Origin: Phormidesmis priestleyi
Lineage (GTDB): Bacteria > Cyanobacteriota > Cyanobacteriia > Phormidesmidales > Phormidesmidaceae
DNA: 18,888 nucleotides
Direction of reading: 5' to 3'
Assembly: GCA_003242115.1 (NCBI GenBank)
Contig: QBMP01000005.1
Coordinates: 1 to 18,888, forward strand
Shown here: positions 14,479-18,888 of the stretch, piece after piece
Numbering within the stretch: the stretch's first letter is position 1
How the letters are laid out: each line of letters opens with the position of its first letter
Notes under the pieces: model-generated
Seen by the model: only the letters and a program-made list of their open reading frames with translations
Told to the model about the DNA's origin: nothing
Databases searched by the model: none
Position numbers and translations under genes: made by a program

Positions 14479-16152
14479 ATGCAAACGTACGACATCGTAA
14501 TCATTGGTGCCGGACACAACGGCTTGGTCTGTGCCGCTTATTTGCTCAAGGCCGGATACAGCGTAGCTCTGTTAGAAAAACGCTCGATTCCCGGCGGTGC
14601 AGCCACAACTGAAGAAACAATTCCCGACGAGGCTCCCGGATTCAAGTTCAACCGCTGTGCGATTGACCACGAATTTATTCATTTAGGGCCCGTTGTTGAA
14701 GAGCTAGAGCTGAACAAGTACGGCCTTGAATATCTGTTTTGCGACCCCGCTGTTTTTTGTCCGCATCCTGATGGTAAGTACTTTTTGGCTCATCGTTCGC
14801 TGGATAAAACCTGCGAAGAAATTGCTCAATTTAGCCCCCGCGACGCTCAAAAATACAGGGAGTTCATTGACTTTTGGCAGCGTTTGACCAAAGCTATTCA
14901 GCCTATTTTCAACGCGCCGCCGCAGGCAATTTTTGACATTTTAGGCAACTACGACATGAAGAGCATTCAAAGCCTTTTGAGTGTTTTGGGTGGTCCGCAC
15001 AAAACGTTGGATTTGATCCGCACGATGCTCACTAGCCCCAAAGACATTCTGGATGAATATTTTGATTCTGAGTTTTTAAAAGCGCCGCTAGCTCGTCTGG
15101 CGTCTGAATTTGGGGCACCGCCCTCACAAAAAACGATTTCGGTCGGGGGCATGATGATGTCGATGCGGCATCATCCGGGCATGGCCAGACCTCGCGGCGG
15201 TACGGGCGCACTCACCGATGCTCTGGTGAAGCTGGTACAAGCTAAAGGGGGGGTGATTTTAACTGAGCAGAGCGTCAAGCGAATTTTAGTAGATGACAAC
15301 CGGGCAGTAGGGGTGCAGGTAGACAATGGCACTGAGTATCGGGCAAAAGTAGGCGTGATTTCAAATATTGACGCTAAGCGAGTGTTTTTGCAGCTCATGG
15401 CACCGGGCGATGTCAATGCGGCCAGTGAAGATTTGAGAGAGCGGGTAGATCGCCGGATTGTGAACAACAATGAAACGATTTTGCGAATTGACTGTGCACT
15501 TTCAGAAGCGCCTAAGTTTGAAGCGTACAACCACCGCGATGAGTATTTGATTGGTTCGGTGCTGATTGCCGATTCGGTGCGCCAGGTCGAAATTGCGCAT
15601 CAGCAGGCTGCAATTGGCAATATTCCAGATGATGATCCGTCTTTTTATGCGGTGGTGCCAACGATGCGCGATCCGAGTATGGCTCCGGCGGGCAAGCATA
15701 CGCTGTGGGTGGAATTCTTTGCGCCGTATCAGATTGCGGGTGCGGAAGGCACCGGGCATTTGGGTACGGGCTGGACGGATGAGCTAAAAAATCGGGTGGC
15801 TGATCGGGTAATTGATAAGCTAGCAACCTATGCACCTAATATCAAAGAGGCTGTGATTGCTCGAAATGTAGAGAGCCCGTCTGAATTGGGCGATCGCCTC
15901 GGCGCATACAAAGGCAACTACTATCACATTGATATGACTCTAGATCAAATGGTCTTTTTCCGACCTTTGCCAGAAATTGCCAATTACACGACCCCGATTG
16001 ACGGGCTTTTTCTCACGGGCGCAGGCACCCATCCCGGCGGGTCAATTTCCGGCATGCCGGGGCGAAACTGCGCGCGCACGGTGCTGAATGTGGAGCGACC
16101 AGTAATGAATCGGCTACAAGAAATCGGTAAGTCTATCTTTCACAAGCGCTAG
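14479..16152 (+). CDS. crtO: Beta-carotene ketolase, CrtO type
   Basis: A 557-residue FAD-dependent oxidoreductase of the phytoene-desaturase superfamily. The N-terminal dinucleotide fold reads YDIVIIGAGHNGLVCAAYL with VALLEKRSIPGGAATTEE; the C-terminal FAD motif is GLFLTGAGTHPGGSISGMPG. Length and the signatures FNRCAIDHEFIHLGPVVEEL, GGMMMSMRHHPGMARPRGG and YKGNYYHIDMTLDQM match cyanobacterial CrtO (Synechocystis slr0088 type), which oxidises C4 of beta-carotene to make echinenone (and canthaxanthin). These ketocarotenoids protect against light stress and echinenone-type pigments load the orange carotenoid protein. ATG 14479 is chosen; an upstream TTG in frame would add five residues. Desaturase or isomerase alternatives (CrtI, CrtH) fit the length and motifs less well. 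Confidence 0.88.
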   Translation: MQTYDIVIIGAGHNGLVCAAYLLKAGYSVALLEKRSIPGGAATTEETIPDEAPGFKFNRCAIDHEFIHLGPVVEELELNKYGLEYLFCDPAVFCPHPDGKYFLAHRSLDKTCEEIAQFSPRDAQKYREFIDFWQRLTKAIQPIFNAPPQAIFDILGNYDMKSIQSLLSVLGGPHKTLDLIRTMLTSPKDILDEYFDSEFLKAPLARLASEFGAPPSQKTISVGGMMMSMRHHPGMARPRGGTGALTDALVKLVQAKGGVILTEQSVKRILVDDNRAVGVQVDNGTEYRAKVGVISNIDAKRVFLQLMAPGDVNAASEDLRERVDRRIVNNNETILRIDCALSEAPKFEAYNHRDEYLIGSVLIADSVRQVEIAHQQAAIGNIPDDDPSFYAVVPTMRDPSMAPAGKHTLWVEFFAPYQIAGAEGTGHLGTGWTDELKNRVADRVIDKLATYAPNIKEAVIARNVESPSELGDRLGAYKGNYYHIDMTLDQMVFFRPLPEIANYTTPIDGLFLTGAGTHPGGSISGMPGRNCARTVLNVERPVMNRLQEIGKSIFHKR

Positions 16153-16197
16153 CGGCGGCTGTTATTAAGCTTTTAACAATCTGTATCTGGGCTGACC

Positions 16198-16241
16198 CCT
16201 TTGTTCGGTACTGTTTTAAAGTGAGCAGTAGCGAACAAAGG
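16198..16241 (+). promoter_or_regulatory. Large inverted repeat in the leader of the pentapeptide gene
   Basis: CCTTTGTTCG (16198-16207) and CGAACAAAGG (16232-16241) are perfect 10-bp arms. Inside them ACTG (16210-16213) pairs with CAGT (16226-16229) after a 2x2 internal loop. The element ends 7 bases before the AAGGAG Shine-Dalgarno sequence. With no T-tract, it is better read as an operator or translation-control hairpin than as a crtO terminator. Confidence 0.6.
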
Positions 16242-16260
16242 CACAGTTAAGGAGTCACGG

Positions 16261-16815
16261 TTGAAAATGGCTAGCAGTCAGCGAGGAATAAGGGAGTGGA
16301 TCTTAGGTGTGCTCGGTTGGATGCGGCGCGGTGGGTTAGCGATCGCTTCTACCGCACTCACGGTCATCCTCATGATTACACTCAGCTTCGGCTGGGCAAA
16401 TCCCGCTCAGGCCATTAACTTTGATCGTAAAAATCTGCGCCAGCAAGACTTCTCTGGCCAGGATTTGACCGATAACGACTACACCCGCGCTGATATGACC
16501 TCAGCGGATCTGAGCCATACCAATTTGGCGGGCGTTCGCCTATTTACCACTCACCTCGATAAAGCCAATTTGGAAGGGGCTGACTTAACGGGCGCAACCT
16601 TAGATGGCGCGACGCTGGTAAAAGCTAACCTCAAAGATGCGGTGCTTGAAGGCGCTTACGTAATCAGCGCTGATTTTCGGGGGGCGAACATCGAAGGCGC
16701 TGATTTTACCGACGTGCTTTTTGACCCTCGCGTGAATGACCTGCTGTGCGAAACCGCTAGCGGCACGAACCCAACCACACACAGAGAAACTAGAGAAACC
16801 CTTTACTGCGAGTGA
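16261..16815 (+). CDS. Secreted or lumenal pentapeptide-repeat protein
   Basis: A 184-residue protein with an export signal: basic residues (MRRGG), a hydrophobic core (LAIASTALTVILMITLSFGW) and the cleavage-like site NPAQA-INF. The mature part has about 14 pentapeptide A(D/N)LXX units (NLRQQDFSGQDLTDNDYTRA, then DLSHTNLAG, NLEGADLTGATLDGATLVKANL, FRGANIEGADF), which fold as a right-handed beta-helix. The tail carries LLCETASGTNPTTHRETRETLYCE, a two-Cys motif typical of cyanobacterial and chloroplast lumenal pentapeptide proteins; the cysteines may be disulfide-linked. It should therefore sit in the thylakoid lumen or periplasm. Function unknown. TTG 16261 is 6 bases from AAGGAG; ATG 16267 is the alternative. 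It converges with ribE. Confidence 0.9.
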   Translation: MKMASSQRGIREWILGVLGWMRRGGLAIASTALTVILMITLSFGWANPAQAINFDRKNLRQQDFSGQDLTDNDYTRADMTSADLSHTNLAGVRLFTTHLDKANLEGADLTGATLDGATLVKANLKDAVLEGAYVISADFRGANIEGADFTDVLFDPRVNDLLCETASGTNPTTHRETRETLYCE

Positions 16816-16836
16816 TTCGGAGTAAAGGACAAATTC

Positions 16837-17517
16837 TCAGACATACCCATGCTCCACTAAGAACGCTAAAGACGGATCAGCGGCTGAGCCAGCATCAGCT
16901 TGCGCAGGGTTCGCCTTAGCCCCTACCCGAACAAATTTTTCGACGTATTTTCCCAGCACATCGCCTTCTAGGTTTACCCAATCGCCAGATTGCAGATATT
17001 GCAAATTAGTATCTGTGTAAGTGACGGGAATGACCGCCGCTGAAAACCAGTCACCCGACAAGCTGCAATCGGCCACGGTGAGGCTAATGCCATTGACAGC
17101 AACGCTGCCCTTGCTGACGATGTAGCGAGCCGCTTGGGGGCTTAAATGCTTAAAAGAAATTTCCCAGGCGTTGGCAACTCTTTCGGCGCGATCGAGTTGA
17201 GCAGTGCCATCGACATGGCCAGTGACGAAGTGCCCGCCAATTTTGCTGCCGACCCGCAGTGAAGGCTCTAGGTTGACGTAGCCATTGTCGAGCACTTTGC
17301 CCAGTGTGGACTTATTCAAGGTTTCAGGTGACGCTGAGGCCACAAACCCGTTGGAGAGAATTTTTTCGACGGTGAGGCAGACGCCATCGACGGCAATGCT
17401 GTCGCCAAAGGCAATATCGGTGAGGATGCGATCGCGCGATGTTGCACAGGTAATTTTGAGCTGATACGGGCCTAAGTGCTGAAGCTGACCAATGCTTTGA
17501 ACGAGTCCTGTGAACAT
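16837..17517 (-). CDS. ribE: Riboflavin synthase alpha chain
   Basis: Last step of riboflavin biosynthesis: dismutation of two 6,7-dimethyl-8-ribityllumazine molecules into riboflavin and 5-amino-6-ribitylaminouracil. The 226-residue protein begins with the diagnostic MFTGLVQSIGQ and has two similar lumazine-binding barrels. The first contains GDSIAVDGVCLTV and GGHFVTGHVDG; the second contains KGSVAVNGISLTV and VNLEGDVLGKYVEK. All are conserved, with no truncation. It lies on the opposite strand, convergent with the pentapeptide gene and divergent from the DUF151 gene. No other rib gene is adjacent and no FMN riboswitch is visible in the 277-base upstream spacer. Confidence 0.96.
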   Translation of the reverse strand: MFTGLVQSIGQLQHLGPYQLKITCATSRDRILTDIAFGDSIAVDGVCLTVEKILSNGFVASASPETLNKSTLGKVLDNGYVNLEPSLRVGSKIGGHFVTGHVDGTAQLDRAERVANAWEISFKHLSPQAARYIVSKGSVAVNGISLTVADCSLSGDWFSAAVIPVTYTDTNLQYLQSGDWVNLEGDVLGKYVEKFVRVGAKANPAQADAGSAADPSLAFLVEHGYV

Positions 17518-17794
17518 ATTACCGATGCCATTTACTTATGCCATGATTTCGATGAAGTTTTTTGCACAAGTCTTAAATTCCAGGCAAAACCACCTTAATT
17601 TAGAGTAGGTGAAAGCTAACGACATTAATTCACGACTTAACAAATACCAAGCTTTAAAATTCTAACCGTAATACCATTGGAAGATGGGTACATTGTAGGC
17701 AATCTACCTGATGCGGTCTTACAACTAAATACGATTTTTTGGATGCAGGCTGGTTGGCAACGGTTTATCTTAAAAGGGGTTGAGGGGTTGAGCA
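17518..17794. other. Divergent spacer between ribE and the DUF151 gene
   Basis: This 277-base AT-rich spacer holds no gene. It contains an imperfect dyad TACCAT...ATGGGTA (17673-17691) and a GTA-N7-TAC (17695-17707), one base short of the NtcA consensus. A GAGGGG element precedes the DUF151 ATG. Promoter boxes are not clear. Confidence 0.4.
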
Positions 17795-18286
17795 ATGATT
17801 GAGATGAGTGTTGCTGGGATCGCGGTGGATGCAGGCAGTCGGAACCCCATCGTTTTGCTACGAGACAGTTCGCAGCGTCGTCAATTGCCGATATTTATTT
17901 CTCATGAGCAGGCCCGATCAATTCAGTCGGTGCTAGAAGGCGAAAAGCCCTCTCGCCCTATGACCCATGATCTGATTGCTAATCTTTTGAGTGCTTGGGA
18001 TTTAACCCTACAGCGAGTTGTGATTCAGGCGCTGCGAGACAATACTTTTTACGCGGTGATGACCGTGGGTAAAGGCGATAAGAAAAAGGAGCTAGATGCA
18101 CGACCTAGCGATGCGATTTCGGTGGCGCTCAGGGTGAACGCACCGATTTGGGTGTTAGAAGAAGTGGTCGTCGATGCAGCGATGCCGGTTGATACAGAAG
18201 CTGACGCGGCTGAAAAAGAAGCCTTTCAGGCTTTTCTCTCAGGGATTAGTCCGGCTGATTTTGCTGAGCGCGGTCGGTTAATGTAA
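17795..18286 (+). CDS. Bifunctional nuclease family protein (DUF151)
   Basis: A 163-residue DUF151 protein. Family features are visible: MIEMSVAGIAVDAGSRNPIVLL, LPIFISHEQARSIQSVLEGEKPSRPMTHDLI, and the signature KKKELDARPSDAISVALRVNAPIWV. Plant members (BBD) are reported to have DNase and RNase activity; the role in bacteria is unsettled. The C-terminal tail AAEKEAFQAFLSGISPADFAERG is common in cyanobacterial copies. An upstream GAGGGGTTGAG supplies the ribosome-binding site. An aldo/keto reductase gene follows after 50 bases on the same strand, so co-transcription is possible. Confidence 0.93.
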   Translation: MIEMSVAGIAVDAGSRNPIVLLRDSSQRRQLPIFISHEQARSIQSVLEGEKPSRPMTHDLIANLLSAWDLTLQRVVIQALRDNTFYAVMTVGKGDKKKELDARPSDAISVALRVNAPIWVLEEVVVDAAMPVDTEADAAEKEAFQAFLSGISPADFAERGRLM

Positions 18287-18310
18287 GTCTTCTACGCTTT
18301 TACGAAAATT

Positions 18311-18332
18311 TGTATTAAGACTGTATTAAGAA
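18311..18332. repeat. 11-bp tandem duplication before the aldo/keto reductase
   Basis: TGTATTAAGAC (18311-18321) and TGTATTAAGAA (18322-18332) are tandem with one mismatch at the end. The second copy provides the AAGAAG that precedes the start codon, so the duplication may affect translation initiation. Confidence 0.7.
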
Positions 18333-18336
18333 GCCA

Positions 18337-18888
18337 ATGCGCGATCGCCGATTCGGCAAAACCAATTTACAGCTATCTGTGTTCTCATTGGGCACGATGC
18401 GGTTTGGCTCAGCCGCAGCGGCTTATCCGGTGATTGAAGCCGCGATCGCCCAAGGCATTAACCACATCGAAACCGCACCTGCCTACGGTGCTAGCGAACG
18501 CTACATCGGTGAGGCGTTAGCTGCTTTAGCGCAGCGCCAAATTTCGGTGCGATCGCAGCTGATCATTACCAGCAAACTGACGCCAAAATTGAATGCTAGC
18601 AGCGAAGATGACATCGATCGAGCGATTGATCGCAGCCTCGCTAACTTAGACACTCCCTATTTAGACGCGCTAGCAATTCACGGCATTAATACCTCTGAGC
18701 ATTTGGAATGGGCGCTCACTCAAATGCTGCCTGCACTGGCACGAGCCCAAGCCGATGGCCGGGTGCGGCATGTGGGCTTTTCGACGCATGGATCGCTAGA
18801 TCTAATTTTGAGGGCTTGTGCAACTCAAGCCTTTGCCTTCATCAACCTGCACTACAGCTACTTTTTTCAGCGCAACGCCCCCGCCATC
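18337..18888 (+). CDS. Aldo/keto reductase, N-terminal part
   Basis: The frame from ATG 18337 runs off the end of the window after 184 residues. It starts MRDRRFGKTNLQLSVFSLGTMRFG, the standard aldo/keto reductase opening. INHIETAPAYGASERYIGEAL carries the catalytic Tyr with Glu instead of the usual Asp, TSKL the catalytic Lys, and LDALAIHGIN the catalytic His. DGRVRHVGFSTHG follows as in the (alpha/beta)8 barrel family (COG1453-like members with a C-terminal iron-sulfur part). These enzymes reduce carbonyls with NADPH. Whether the iron-sulfur tail exists cannot be seen. A HIP1 site overlaps the fourth codon. Confidence 0.92.
   Translation, partial: MRDRRFGKTNLQLSVFSLGTMRFGSAAAAYPVIEAAIAQGINHIETAPAYGASERYIGEALAALAQRQISVRSQLIITSKLTPKLNASSEDDIDRAIDRSLANLDTPYLDALAIHGINTSEHLEWALTQMLPALARAQADGRVRHVGFSTHGSLDLILRACATQAFAFINLHYSYFFQRNAPAI

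Noticed and set aside
15512-15835. 107-residue minus-strand ORF inside crtO
   Set aside because: Antisense shadow of a strongly conserved enzyme frame, with low-complexity Pro/His-rich translation.
17562-17568. RcaC L-box (TTGCACA)
   Set aside because: Only one half-site is present; the second TTGCACA four bases later is missing.
17695-17707. Second NtcA-like site upstream of the DUF151 gene
   Set aside because: The spacing is GTA-N7-TAC, one base short, with no suitably placed -10 box.

Overview
The window is a piece of a cyanobacterial chromosome. It encodes C-phycoerythrin alpha and beta subunits, a bilin lyase of the CpcS/CpeS family, the phycobilisome-degradation adaptor NblA, a CrtO-type carotenoid ketolase and a lumenal-type pentapeptide protein. 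About twenty copies of the cyanobacterial HIP1 palindrome GCGATCGC are scattered through it. Phycoerythrin marks a green-light-harvesting strain. I cannot name the species.

Layout. (1) 1-1610: the 3' end of a peptide/nickel-type ABC solute-binding protein and its OppB/DppB-like permease. (2) 1764-4312: a TPR-AAA+ ATPase, a possible small two-helix membrane ORF without an ATG, and a TPR membrane protein split by an apparent one-base frameshift. (3) 4369-8309: the light-harvesting block, with cpcS/cpeS-like lyase (-), nblA (+), cpeB-cpeA (+) and a HEAT-repeat lyase-family gene resembling cpeZ (+). nblA has a textbook NtcA-type promoter (GTA-N8-TAC, 23 nt, TAN3T). Terminators follow nblA and cpeA. 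(4) 8399-10909: Ogt-type DNA alkyl-repair methyltransferase, a pirin (-) and a divergent LysR regulator (+). (5) 10945-13744: an unrecognised one-helix protein with a VEAA repeat (-), hisB, and two abutting GNAT acetyltransferases. (6) 13722-14435: two gene remnants, a 5'-truncated DUF2726 reading frame (-) and an inward-rectifier K+ channel C-terminal fragment (+). (7) 14479-18888: crtO-like ketolase, pentapeptide protein, riboflavin synthase (-), DUF151 bifunctional-nuclease protein, and the start of an aldo/keto reductase.

How it works together. The coherent unit is 4369-8309. It places chromophore attachment, antenna subunits and antenna destruction side by side. NblA appears wired to nitrogen status through NtcA, and the phycoerythrin operon lies just downstream behind two terminators. 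The rest is mostly unlinked housekeeping.

The most unusual signal is not a gene. At least fourteen separate sites carry short, mostly two-copy tandem duplications with periods of about 10-18 bp, each of different sequence. They occur in promoters, inside genes (always in-frame there) and across the pirin stop codon. I found no convincing CRISPR array, IS element, tRNA or rRNA, and no clearly new defence or biosynthetic system. The TPR-AAA/TPR-membrane pair is the best candidate for an uncharacterised functional module.
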